Assembly: GCA_951804985.1 (NCBI GenBank)
Contig: OX638132.1
Location: 24,652,617 to 24,716,616, forward strand
Reading direction: 5' to 3'
From: Dryomyza anilis
Lineage: Eukaryota > Arthropoda > Insecta > Diptera > Dryomyzidae
Length of the DNA stretch: 64,000 bases
The notes under the pieces were generated by a model that saw only the letters and a list, made by a program, of their open reading frames with translations, was not told the DNA's origin and ran no database searches. Made by a program: the position numbers and the translations under genes. This document shows positions 47,745 through 58,190 of the stretch, piece after piece; within the stretch, counting starts at the first letter, position 1, and every line of letters begins with the position of its first letter.

Positions 47745-48090
47745 CTAATTTCTTCCAGTTCTCCAAAGATCCTGTTCTCCATGTATAGTAGATGTTCAAT
47801 TGATTCTACTTCCTCAATTTCTTTACAGCTCCTGCAGTAGTCTGCACATAGATTGCACAATGTGTTGTCAGGACGCCGATACATATGCGGGTAGCTTCTT
47901 TGTTGTTATTTATCAGGCTTTTTGTCCTTTTTTTTGTCCTTCACAGTCGTCTCTGGATGATCAGTTTTTCCGTCGTCTTAAGGTCAATAAGTCCTCTTGA
48001 ACACCTAATGGAAGCCTATTCGAAGAACATGCATCCTCTATTCTTCGTGGGAAGCCTGTCGTGCTAGGTCTTCACTAGCTGGGCTAGCTC
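47745..48090 (-). pseudogene. Non-LTR retrotransposon fragment (RNase H end and C-terminal Cys/His region)
   Basis: On the minus strand one frame reads CNLCADYCRSCKEIEEVESI followed by EHLLYMENRIF. This resembles the C-terminal CxxC...H zinc-binding tail of I/Jockey-type non-LTR elements (typical form CRxCxEEEE-T/S-xEHLLxxCP), with the last Cys lost. About 200 bases upstream, ASEDLARQASHE resembles the end of the RNase H domain (ADELARxG). The stretch between has stops and frame changes. The reverse transcriptase and endonuclease are absent. It is a dead 5'- and 3'-truncated piece. Confidence 0.6.
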
Positions 48091-48224
48091 ATGGTTAAAT
48101 CCAATTTAATTCTAATATGTTTTAAATAACGTAAAAGCATAAAGTAGTTATATTTATACATCGTCTTTTCTAAATTGTAATGTAAAACTTGTATGAATGT
48201 ACCATGTTTTAGTTCCCGGGTGAC

Positions 48225-48440
48225 GTTATGTATATTGACCCAATATACCAAACCGAGTGAAAAATTATTTCAGAATGCAATCATTGTCAAATCAGGTTTG
48301 ATGATTTGATTTCTAATATAGTAATGATCATGTTACCACATCAATGCTTAATTCAAAACACCACGCTTTTCGGTTGACTGAGCACGTTCATGATCTTAAC
48401 CTTAACCTATTCCTATTCTTCTGTAACTGATTTTACCAAA
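48225..48440. repeat. Dispersed repeat L, copy 2
   Basis: AATGCAATCATTGTCAAATC, CAATGCTTAATTCAAAACAC and GATCTTAACCTTAACCTAT match the order at 22.44-22.70 kb with many changes. Confidence 0.45.
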
Positions 48441-48560
48441 TTCCAGCTCTTTTGAAAAAAAAGTTAGCTTTGTCAAAACACAATAAGAAAATTTGAAATT
48501 TATTTTTCAACATTTTTTAAAACGATTAGATTTTGATTGAAAATAAAATTAAAAAAAGCA

Positions 48561-48737
48561 AATACAAAAATATTTAATATAAAACGTTTTTACCGTGAAC
48601 TTTTTTAGTAAGATTTGAAACAAAATAACGTGGAACGCATCTTAAAGATAATATTATCTTATACCAAAGGTTTTTTTATTTTAAATCTTACTAAAAAGTT
48701 TACCTTTAAAACGTTTTATATTAAATATTTTTATATT
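48561..48737. mobile_element. Fold-back hairpin with arms of about 57 bp
   Basis: AAATATTTAATATAAAACGT, then a short unlike stretch, then TTTTTTAGTAAGATTT is repeated inverted after a roughly 65-bp loop. As RNA it could form a long imperfect stem-loop. It is probably a MITE. Confidence 0.7.
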
Positions 48738-49139
48738 TTTTTTATTGTTTGTGTCAGTTAGACTTTTGTGTGAAAGAATTCGAATTCGAATAACATTAGA
48801 ATTAAATTAATATCATACATTTTTGAAAGTGTCTTTAATATGAATCCATGGCGATAGAAACATGACGGACAGGCAGACAAGAAAACGATAATATTGTCAT
48901 CCAGTTTTAGGCTATATTTAAAATTTGAAGTCACTAGCTCATTGGGAAGTTAGTATAAAATTATTGCAATTGCCCGTAACTATAGTCAAAATTCACTTTA
49001 ATTACGGCTTTTTTTTTGACGTGAAATAAATCTCAAAAAGTTATACATTGAAAAAAACTCCAGTTTAAAAAAGACTATAGTTACGCACCAATATTTGTAT
49101 CGAACAGACAGACAAGAAAGAGAGATAATAAAAACGTTT
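48738..49139. other. Unassigned AT-rich DNA
   Basis: A GGACAGGCAGACAAG word at 48,865 and GAACAGACAGACAAG at 49,094 may be slivers of old mini-me elements. Confidence 0.3.
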
Positions 49140-49575
49140 TAAAAACAGCGAGGAAGGTTAGGACATAAGATTTTTTCAAGTAGGATATTTTGATAGTAGC
49201 TGATTGTAAATATCGCTAAAAATGATCAGAGTGTCACGAGAGTTAATGAATTCTGTAAATAACTGCAAACTTGTAGAAACATTATGTTGGAATCTTCATT
49301 TCTGCATATGGGTAGGTGTACCGTATTTAGATTTTTTTTTGTTAGGGCATCAGAAGTTAATTTAACCATAGGTTCTTCAAAAAAAAAAAAAAAAAAAAAA
49401 AAACACTTTAGTTGGTTAAGTGAAATGCTCTCGTAGATTTGAGTGTTATAGAAAATATGAATATTTGCAAATGTGGGCAGATCGCAAGTCACAATCAACG
49501 AATGTATACAATAAATCTAATGAATGTTTTAGTTTAATTGATGTAGCACTACTACTTTTTTTGTAATCGACAGAT
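49140..49575 (+). mobile_element. Ancient family A copy
   Basis: GCGAGGAAGGTTAGGACAT, GTAGGATATTTTGATAGTAG, CATATGGGTAGGTGTACCG and GATCGCAAGTCACAATCAAC follow family A order. A run of more than 20 A sits at about 49,378-49,402. The core is lost. Confidence 0.65.
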
Positions 49576-49682
49576 TCGTATTATGGATAGCAATAAACAA
49601 ATTTGATCGAATTCAAATTTCAATTCAATTTCGATCAGAATATGTAAAATGTCGGAATGTTTTTTTTTTTTAATTATTTTCT

Positions 49683-50400
49683 GGTGGCGCAGCGTTCCCC
49701 TAAAACCCTTGATTGTATCCATGGTCGTTCCGCTCTCTGTACATTTTGAGTACGTTAAGTTTCAGTTGTTGTTGCTATTAATTGTATAGTTGTTGCATGT
49801 GTTTTTGTTTTGTTGGTTTTGCTCTGTTCGCACTCGTTACACGACGACTATTGCACTCGTGCATTTCTTCTACTCATCGCTTGATACTTGTGTATGCTGT
49901 GTACAGTGAATATTCAGCGAACACTACTCGTTGAATTTGCGGTGGGGTTTTTTACGCTTTGTTGCTGCTTGGTTGGGGGAAGGATGATGGGTTGTGTGTG
50001 ATGCAGCAGACGTAGCAGCAGACACAGACGTCGCGACGCAGCAGTTAAACTTGTTTTGAAAGCATTTGCTATATTGTTGTCGTTTTTTGTTGTTGTACGG
50101 ACTCGTTGTTTGTTATTGATTGCGTTTTTTTATAGTTGCTCTTGTACTTGTTGTTGGTGTTACTGCTGCTACGGCTACTGCTGTCTCTTGTAAATATGCA
50201 TAATTTTTGGCGGCAAAAAATTTTGCACTCATGCCTCATAAATTCCTCGTAGTATTTACGCAAAAATTTATCGTAACTTGAAAAAGAAAGAAAATAAATA
50301 AAATAATGTTCATGCTCAAGCCACGTAGAGTAAGCGGAAGCTCCAGCATCAAACAGCTTCGGCGTCAAATAAAAGTACAGTCAACGCATATCCTATTTTA
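49683..50400 (-). other. Leader-like GC-balanced island, minus strand
   Basis: Read on the minus strand it is rich in CAACAACAAC, AGCAGCAGTAAC and GACGCAGCAG, typical of fly 5' leaders. A 99-codon open frame (50,069-50,368) has no ATG at its start and a simple Ser/Asn/Thr-rich tail, so it is probably leader. An ATG in a good fly context (TCAAAATG) lies at 49,744. The region is not repeated in the window, and is best read as a promoter/leader of a minus-strand gene whose body lies elsewhere. Confidence 0.35.
49700..49744 (-). CDS. Short ATG frame, 14 codons (upstream ORF or start of a first coding exon)
   Basis: The frame MYRERNDHGYNQGF ends at TAG. The ATG context is close to the fly consensus. 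If it were a first coding exon it would need a donor before the stop, and the only GT there (GGGTTTTAG) is a poor match. An upstream ORF is thus the more likely reading, or chance. Confidence 0.2.
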   Translation of the reverse strand: MYRERNDHGYNQGF

Positions 50401-51590
50401 GTAGTTGACTCCAAGTACTTGGTCCTTGTTGGCATTATTGTGTTCGCAGTTTTTCTTGTTGTTTTGTGCGAGAGCAAAAAGGACGCTAAAGTAAATACAT
50501 ATTTAGTATATAAAGTTTTTACTTTTTACTATTTTTTGTTTCTTTTCATATTGTCTAAGATCTCTTTTAGAGCATCATTCGATAAAAGTTGTCTCGAATT
50601 ATTGACGAAAGGAAATTATGAAAATAAAAATTAAATAATTATATCTATTTAAAAAAAAAATGGAAATAAAAACACCAGGTGTAGCTTATGTGAATAACTA
50701 AACTGTATATTAAAATTATTTTTTCAGACTATTTTTGGACAATTTTTTAGCATTGTGAATTTATTTTTAATAAGAAAAGAAAAATAACCGTTTTTAACCG
50801 AATTTTTCTCAAAAACGCTACGTAATATAAATAAGAGTAAGCACACAGTCTGCCATGTCTCGGAGACCTTCGATGCCTCGAAGCTTTCTCTAATAACTTC
50901 GATGAAAAGTTCGATGAAAGTACTTGAATGTTCAAACATTCAAGTACTTTGACAAGATACGATAATTAAGCATTTATCAAATCGATATCGCAATATTTTT
51001 CGCAGCAATCTCGAACTTTGATCATTTTTGTCATCGATATCGATCCGATTATTAAATATGAAGTAAAGATATTTTCAGATTAGGGGAATTAGAATGTTTG
51101 TTAAAAATTGATTGTATAAAATAATAGGAACATTATGTACTCATGGACTATTTTAAAGAGGTGATCAATTAGAAAATAGTTAGTGATTTTGAAAGTTAGT
51201 TTTGACTATAACCATACATCATTTTCTTGTTTATCATTAAATCCTAAATGGTAACAAACATTTTCTAAAAAAATCAAAATTTTCCGAGTTTAGATCCAAT
51301 ATTGCATTAGCATTAATTAGAATATTAAAAATAGTCGTTTTGCTAAACTATTTTTCCACAAAACTATATTTTTTTTATTCTAAGTAGTTGGTGAGAACGG
51401 CTTAAAAATACTATTATAATTTTCTCAAAAAGTTACGTAATAGAAAAAACTGAGTATGCAGTCAAACTCAGCTCCAGCAATTTATATCGAATTGATGTAT
51501 GAGATGTCCATGCTAAAAATCCTGTTGGGAAGTGTTATAAAAAAATGTTACCTTAAATTAAAAGAAACTTTCAAAATTATATTTGATACA
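50401..51590. other. Unassigned AT-rich DNA
   Basis: About 1.2 kb without a supported gene. An inverted AGTACTTGAATG|TTCAAACATTCAAGTACTT palindrome lies at 50,919-50,950. Confidence 0.4.
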
Positions 51591-52615
51591 TATATGGGCA
51601 TTTCCTGAAATTCGGACGGCATATTCGTACGCTTAAAACAACGAATTTTTCGTACATACTATTTTTTTGAAATATTTAATCATGTGCATTCTTGTATAAT
51701 TACACTTTATAGTTATTTTGTAATAAATCACAGAATAATTCCGGACGTTCCGTATGAAAATTTGCAATACGATTTTTACCTAAAAATAATTTTGTATTTG
51801 AAAATTATAATAATCATTATTACGAAATGAAAAGTGATGTACGATACGAATTTCCAGATGTTTTTAAATTTTGTTTTTATATTTTTAATACTTTTGTTTT
51901 ACACATTTGGTATTTAAAGTTCCGAAAGGGGACAGATTTCAATTTGCTGTCAACATTTCTCTAAAATTACTAGGAAATGGATGTTTTCATATTTGAATAT
52001 GCCCAGGAAATTCAGATTTAGGAACGGATGAATCAACTCTCTAACAAAATTGCTAGTTTAATATGATGATAAATATATCTTTTTAGTTTCAGACAGGACA
52101 TATATATAAAAATCGTAAATTTTCCGTTATTTTAATTTCAATGATTGTTTTTAAGCTTTATAAAAATATTTTTATTAGAAAAAGTAATTGATACATTTTT
52201 AAAGTTAAAATATCAATTGATAGATTCACATTTTCTTCACATTTGGTACAAATATTGGGCTCATCTATCAAAAATTGAAAGATATATAAATTATTTTGTG
52301 AATGAATAATTGGCACTTTGAAAACGTAGTTAGTCACTTTTAGGTCTACAACGACGAATAAACTCTGAAAAAACACAAAATAATATTTTGTATCTGTATG
52401 TCTTTCAAATTATTTAATTTGGGCACTCAAAGTACATGAAAAAATTGGTATATTTACATGTTGTATAGTAACGTAACTTTATGAGTACTTTTTTTATACG
52501 TTAGCGTTAACCGAATAGAATTTTTTTTCCGATATTTAAGATTCTAAATCAACCGTTTTTTCAAAGATTTGAGTATTTTGAATTTTTCGGTCGCGGTTGA
52601 AATTTTTCTGGGATG
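51591..52615 (+). mobile_element. Family D TIR element, copy D4, interrupted
   Basis: It starts TATATGGGCATTTCCTG and follows D2 order, including AGTTCCGAAAGGGGACAG and a GGTCGCGGTTGAAATTTTTC end. The right terminus (CTGGGATGTACAT) is decayed. A family H MITE fragment is inserted at about 52,160-52,366. Parts of the D2 5' half are deleted. Confidence 0.75.
52160..52366. mobile_element. Family H MITE inside D4
   Basis: AATTGATACATTTTTAAAGT, GATTCACATTTTCTTCACAT, TTGGCACTTTGAAAACGTAG and CTACAACGACGAATA correspond to the 53.3-kb copy. The left terminus is missing. Confidence 0.7.
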
Positions 52616-53107
52616 TACATTAATTATGCAAATTAACAATTTTGGCAGAAAAGTCTCAGAAAAATAATATAAAATTCGGCAAATTGATGCAACTTTCAAA
52701 TGTTCATTAAAAAAAAACAATTTTCACTTAAAATAAAATGTTTATTAAACTTTTTATAGAACTAATGTAAAATCTTCAGTGAGAAATATGAATGACTATG
52801 GCAACTTTTTTGTCAAAATCTAAAAATAGTGGAAGTACCATTAACTAATAGTTTAAGGGGTTGATGTTGCCAATAAGCAAATGTGTGTCATCACACTGCA
52901 ATGATTCCAATGCAGTAGTATTAGCTACGTCACTCACAACAGTTACAATTTCTACTACTACTACTACTATCGTACTACTTTCGCTCTACTATTACTATAA
53001 CAAAATTACTACCGAGGGTAGTTTGTCGCAATAAATGTGCTTAGACAAACGACTATTCGTAGCCACCTCCTGGGGGATGCATTGGCGCCTAGGCAGCAGT
53101 ACACTTG
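52616..53107. other. Unique DNA, partly GC-balanced
   Basis: From 52,850 to 53,100 the composition rises. It contains (CTA)n (ACTACTACTACTACTATCG) and TGGGGGATGCATTGGCGCC. No coding is recognised. It may be regulatory. Confidence 0.3.
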
Positions 53108-53268
53108 GAAAAATCATATAGAATAGTAAAGTTTTTTTTACTATTAAAAATGTTCAATGGAATAAATTATTATTTTAAACGATAAATACCATTAAATACT
53201 ACAAAATACCATGACATTGCATTGAGTATATATGAAAATATTTGTATTATTATACACACAGTGAAAAA
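53108..53268. mobile_element. Family E MITE, truncated copy E4
   Basis: TAGTAAAGTTTTTTTTACTA, GGAATAAATTATTATTTTAA and ACCATTAAATACTACAAAAT match the family E interior. The right third is missing, with the break close to the family H element. Confidence 0.7.
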
Positions 53269-53287
53269 AATCTATTTTTCAGCCAAC

Positions 53288-53544
53288 ATATCGTCGTTGT
53301 AGAACTAAAAGTCACCAAATACATTTTTATGAAAATCTTAAATTTCAACTTTGTTGGTAATTATTACAAAATATAATTGATACATTTTTAAAATTGAAAT
53401 ACAAATTAAAAGATTCACATTTTCTTATTATGTGGTACAAATATTAAGCTCATCGATCAAAAAAGATATATAAAGGTTTTTGTAAGGAAACATTTGGCAT
53501 TTTGAAAATGTTGTTGGTGACTTTTAGTTCTACAACGACGATAT
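53288..53544. mobile_element. Family H MITE, complete copy
   Basis: ATATCGTCGTTGTAGAACTA plus AAAGTCACCAA at the left is matched inverted at the right (TTGGTGACTTTTAGTTC, TACAACGACGATAT). The TIR is about 30 bp and the length 257 bp. Partial copies are at 6.9 and 52.2 kb. Confidence 0.85.
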
Positions 53545-53860
53545 TATGCTTAGAATAATATTTTTAAATTTATTACGTTTATAATAATAAATAACCATAA
53601 GTTATGAAAATATTTAAAGTAATAATTTAAAATGTTTGATGTAAAAGTAATAGAAAGAAAATTAATTATTGCAAACATTAATATGTTGCCTGCATGCACA
53701 TTTTTTAATTTTGTACTATTGTCCAATTTTAATAAGATTTTATGGATTTGATGTAAAAGTAATAGAAAGAAAATTAATTATTGCAAACATTAATATGTTG
53801 CCTGCATGCACATTTTTTAATTTTATACTATTGTCCAATTTTAATAAGATTTTATGGTTT
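53545..53860. repeat. Dispersed repeat K, copy 2, with 112-bp tandem duplication
   Basis: TTTGATGTAAAAGTAATAG begins at 53,635 and again at 53,747, and the two 112-bp units differ at only a few bases (for example TTTTGTACTA versus TTTTATACTA). Copy 1 at 37.6 kb has a single unit. Confidence 0.8.
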
Positions 53861-55734
53861 TTTTCTGAGTGTACCGAAAGCCAACCAACTAGGCGGCAAG
53901 TACTAATCAAAATAATATAGCCAAGACATTTAGTAGATGGGCCTACATAGCATGTCGGTCATGAGGGCGATAGTTGACGTTGAGTTTATTCATGACGCTG
54001 GACTGATTCGCCCATGTATTCGTAGTCTGTCCGTCTACTAATGGTTCGTAGTTGATTGTGACTTTTGCAAAGACTTCCTCAGCTATTAGCAACTGATAAT
54101 TTGATAATTTGTAGATAATTGAAATGTACCCCATGTAATGAAATGCTTGTGAGTGTTGTAACGTTTTAATGATGTCCATTGAAATGCTGGGATCAATAAT
54201 GATCAATATCTGGGTAATTTCTTAGTGTATATATTATTTTACAAAGTTCTTTAACTCATATTACTTGACATTTACTGAGTACTATTAAGTACTATGCAAT
54301 AAAAATAGGAATATATCGAAAATATTGTGTTTTCGTTTAAAAATCTATTTAGACCTAAATATGGCAATCCTCGATTCAGTAAGATATTTTTCTTTGTGTA
54401 TTCTAGAAAGTTTGTGTTCATTAGGGGAACTTTTATGATTTTTTTTCAGTGTGCATACCCAATATTTTTATTTCCTTTTCTCATAGTACTTAGATCTACT
54501 TTTTATACTTCTTTTTTTCTCTCAGACTCCCATTACTTTTCCAGATATATTTCTTGTCTCTACCCGAATCTTTCTTCATAGATCTCATCTTAGTGTAATT
54601 TTTGTGTTTCTTGTAAAAAAGCATTCAGCGTTATCCACTGCACCACCCAGCCCATTCCACAATGATACCCTGTAGTCAAGTGCTACTTGTTACACTTTTC
54701 TTTTGTTCTACGTCATGTGGCTCTTTTGGAGGCAGTTACATTTTATTGCGCAATTACGTATTTGTGTTTACGATGCCCTCATAATATCGTCTGGCCATAA
54801 CTTCACCCAGTTCAGTCTGAGAGTTCGGTGGCCCCCACTAATTGAGGGTGCAGTGCATTTAAAAATAAATAGAAGTATTTTTTATATTTTTTGAAATTGA
54901 CAGCCTCTTCTGTAAATTTGGGAAATGGCATTGTTTAAAAGGTTTTATTAAGTTGTATGACTTTTATTATTTATGTTTTAATTCTGAATTCATTTTTTGT
55001 CATTACGTAAAATACTAAACTAGATTTTACCAGAATCTGCCACTTAAAGTTTGTTCATTTATTGTGAATAGAAAGTTGTAAATTTGTTATTTTTTAATAT
55101 ATGTTAATTATATAAAAGCGCGTTGTATGGTTACAACAAATATAATGAACTATTAATTTCAACCACTTGAATTAGTGCAAACATAAAGTTAATTTAATAA
55201 AACATTAAAAATATGTATGTTCCATAATTAGTTAACGTTTTATAAGCTCAGAACTTATTATAATAACAGTTATTATAAAAATGTTTAAATGTAATATTTT
55301 TAAACTATTATTTGTAGGATTTATGGAAATTTTCATTAACTCTACCTAATGTAAAATACTTATTTTATCCTTTTTTATTTTTAGGTAAGCTGTCAATGTA
55401 TCTATTTTATTATTAGGTAAGTTATAGCTTTGATATTTTATCCTATTTAGAAATGACGTACTTACTTCTCAGGTTAACATTTAAAAAGGAAACCATGAAT
55501 GTATTTAAGAACGATTCATATGAATCCAATAGTTCTGGTAAGGTACAATTTACTTTTTATAACGGTAACAATGTGTGGATTATAAAGCAACGATTTTTCA
55601 AAATTGAAAGATGTATTCAGGTTTGAATTGTTTTGTCGTTTAATGGCCTATAACTCAGGTCTTTTTAAACATATTTTAATAAATTAAACAGTTTTGGTAA
55701 GCTTTTTTTGGTAAGCACTTTTAAAAAGCTTACG
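53861..55734. other. Unassigned DNA
   Basis: About 1.9 kb. Patches at 53,940-54,060 and 54,600-54,860 are GC-balanced and unique. The short frames there (for example 54,703-54,894) show no recognisable domain. Confidence 0.35.
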
Positions 55735-55960
55735 TACACCCAGAAAAAAATACTATATAAATAATAGTTTTTTACCATTAAAAATAGACAATAAGATAAA
55801 TTATTATTTGAATCGGGAAATACCATTAAATACTAGAAAATACAATGACATTGCCATTGAGTTTATATGAAAAGATTTATTTTACGCATAATTTTATTAA
55901 ATCAATAATTGTCCTATTGACCAATTTTATTGGGATTTGGGGGAATTTTTTTCTGGGTGT
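55735..55960. mobile_element. Family E MITE, complete copy E5
   Basis: TA|CACCCAGAAAAAAATACTA at the left and TTTTTTTCTGGGTG|TA at the right. The orientation is opposite to E1. Length is about 226 bp. Confidence 0.85.
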
Positions 55961-56167
55961 AGATGCTGAGTTTTAATTACATAAGTAACTCATGGTAGGA
56001 AAATACGAATTTATACACAGAAGTGCAAATTAAATAAAAACTCGAAGTGATATAGACATTCTGTAAATGAGGATATTTATTGAGTTTCGATACCTAATCA
56101 AAAATATAGGTCGGAGTTCTTGTATATTTTTGGTGTCGCACCGTGTTATTAAAACATAGTTGTAAAT

Positions 56168-56502
56168 GGTTTTTCAACAGGGACGCTACAAAAGTAGAGT
56201 GACAGAGACAGCAAACGACGCCATATTTCTTGCCGCTCTTTTGACACTTCTCTTCAGTAAGGTTTGCCATTTCATGATGGAAAGATATACGAATTCGAAT
56301 TTCGGTAGTAAATAATTTCGACTCGTTGTTGGCTCGTATATCTTTCCATCATGAAATGGCGAACCTTACTGAAGAGAAATGTTAAAAGAGCGGCAAGAAA
56401 TATGGCGTCGTTTACTGCCCCCTGTCACTATACTTTTGTAGCGTCCTTGTTGAAAAACCCTTGAAAAAAACCTTTGTAGCGCTCTTATTGAAAAACCCTT
56501 TA
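56168..56502. mobile_element. Fold-back MITE derived from the rosa-type 5' end
   Basis: The left arm runs GGTTTTTCAACAGGGACGCT through GCCATTTCATGATGGAAAGA, matching 31,175-31,300 almost base for base, including the first codons of the transposase. The same piece then follows inverted, up to AGCGTCCTTGTTGAAAAACC. After it comes AGCGCTCTTATTGAAAAACC, matching the 3' end of the rosa-type element (31,990-32,015). The structure is therefore 5' end, inverted 5' end, 3' end. It is non-autonomous. Confidence 0.85.
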
Positions 56503-56862
56503 TGATAGATTAAGGTATATTTCATATACAACATCATACATTTTCAGAAATGGACTTAAGCACTTTTGTTTTGTATCTACACATTTATTTAAAATATAAA
56601 TTGACTTACAGGCAAAAGATCGTAACCAACAAAAAGCAAATTTCACAGGAGGCGAAAAAAACGTCTCAAAATCAATGTACTTCCGTACATTATAAATTTA
56701 AATTTTATATTTTTGCTTTAAAGTTGGACATATTCTCTACAAATACTCATATTCTTTTATTTTCTATCATTACCACAAAAGGAGTTAACAATACTTGAAA
56801 TAGTCACTAACAGGAATATATAAACTATGTGACCATTTTGACACAAAATATTCCGCACGTAT
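56503..56862. other. Unassigned AT-rich DNA
   Basis: The 82-codon frame at 56,550-56,798 (MDLSTFVLYLHIYLKYKL...) is AT-rich and has no recognisable domain. Confidence 0.35.
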
Positions 56863-57199
56863 CTACAAACATATTAATAATAAATAATAGTTTGGCGCTA
56901 CAGTCCTGCATAGAACTTCGGCCGAGCTCTCTCACCATTTTGAGCTGTGCGTGTTATATTTGTACTCAAAGTGGTGGGACCTACAGTTTATTGCCGAATC
57001 CGAACGGCGGGTGAGAGCTTTTCATAGGCAATGGTTTTTACTCTCGTAGGTTTGCCATTTACTGACGAGAGGTAGCGCGGTATAGAAAAATGTTTCTATG
57101 AAAAGATGTTGTTAGCCCCAGTCCAGGCTTGAACCGGGGACCTTTCGGCTCGCAGTCCAACGCACTAACCACTGAGCTACCGCGGCTACAAACATATTA
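56863..57199 (-). mobile_element. tRNA-derived SINE with 14-bp target duplication
   Basis: The direct repeat CTACAAACATATTA lies at 56,863-56,876 and 57,186-57,199 and encloses a 309-bp element on the minus strand. Its 5' end is tRNA-like: GCCGCGGTAGCTCAGTGGTT carries a good pol III A box (TAGCTCAGTGG), and GGTTCAAGCC about 35 bases on is a B box. The tRNA-like part (57,112-57,186) cannot fold a proper anticodon stem, so it is not a functional tRNA. A 230-bp unrelated body follows, ending in an (ATT)n tail. The body recurs in fragments at 22.37 and 23.57 kb. It needs a LINE partner for movement. Confidence 0.85.
57112..57186 (-). promoter_or_regulatory. Pol III internal promoter (A and B boxes) of the SINE
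   Basis: The A box TAGCTCAGTGG and B box GGTTCAAGCC are within the tRNA-like head, at standard spacing. The cloverleaf is imperfect (mismatches in acceptor and anticodon stems). Confidence 0.7.
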
Positions 57200-57362
57200 T
57201 GTGTCTTAAATATTGAGTTTATAGTTCGAATGCTTTCGCAAATCCTTATAAGAACGCACAGAATTGGTTTAAAAATAATTAAAAATTGTATCGTAACCAA
57301 CATTTTTCAAAAATGTAGTTACGATAATAAGTGTTATTTGGCTTTATTTCAAATTTGGACCG

Positions 57363-58100
57363 CCAGTTGGGAAGGTTAGATCACATGGGAAATTTTAAAG
57401 TAGGTGTAATTATGATAGTTAGGATTATCAAAATTATAGTCGGTCTAAGCCGACTATAAATACCCTACACATATGTGTGGGTACCGTTAAAAGTGATATA
57501 TAGGTCACCAGGGTATACGAATCCTGAACATAACTACAAACATTCAATCGCTGAAGAATTTCCATTCATTTGATACCCATATTTACAAATGTGTAGGTGT
57601 ACCGAATTTCGATTTTTTTTTCTGAACCACAAGTCTTTTCGCCGGAAAACATTTTATCATGCATTTGAGCATGATGTCAATATATATTTGACCAAAAAAG
57701 TTTACCTAAGCACGTATACAGTAAAATTGATCTTTATATGTACATTTTATATGAGGCATTTGAACATAAGTGGTCGGATCATAGGTCACAATGGACCGAT
57801 CTCGCCAATTTTTTCGCACATACAGCGTAGGTATATTAGTAATCTAAGTTATAAGTTTCATTTATCTAGCTCTTCAATTTTAAAAGTCTTAGGGATTTCA
57901 ACAGACAGACAGACAGACAGACAGACGGACAGACAGACGGACAGACAGACAGACGGACAGACGGACATCGCTAAATCGACTCAGGAGGTCATGCTGATCA
58001 AGAATATATATACTTTTCCATACCGGAGATGCTTCCTTCTGGGTGTTACAAACGGCGTACCAAACTGAATATACCCTTTCACTCTTAGTGTAGGGTATAA
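57363..58100 (+). mobile_element. Family A mini-me/DINE-1-like element, copy A6
   Basis: Full length, with the stem-loop, ATACCCTACAC, a (GACA/GACG)n tract of about 65 bp at 57,901-57,965, the core and a terminal TGTAGGGTATAA. It faces A7 at a distance of about 90 bp. The 159-codon frame across it is read through the repeat and is not a gene. Confidence 0.9.
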
Positions 58101-58190
58101 TAACCAAAATGTTGGTTACGGTTGGTTCTCCCTGTAAGGTATCGATATTATATAAAGAACCAATATTTGTTGTGACTTGAGTTAAACTTT

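Noticed and set aside
50069..50368. 99-codon minus-strand frame with Ser/Asn/Thr-rich tail
   Set aside because: No ATG at the start (begins TTG), simple-sequence tail, and better explained as a 5' leader. Kept only as part of the leader-like island.
57112..57186. A functional tRNA gene on the minus strand
   Set aside because: A and B boxes are good, but acceptor and anticodon stems do not pair properly, and the sequence continues into a SINE body bounded by a target duplication.
57589..58068. 159-codon open frame, the second longest in the window
   Set aside because: It runs through family A copy A6 and its (GACA)n tract (repeated TDRQTDRQ). The same frame recurs in other A copies with breaks. 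It is a repeat by-product, not a gene.
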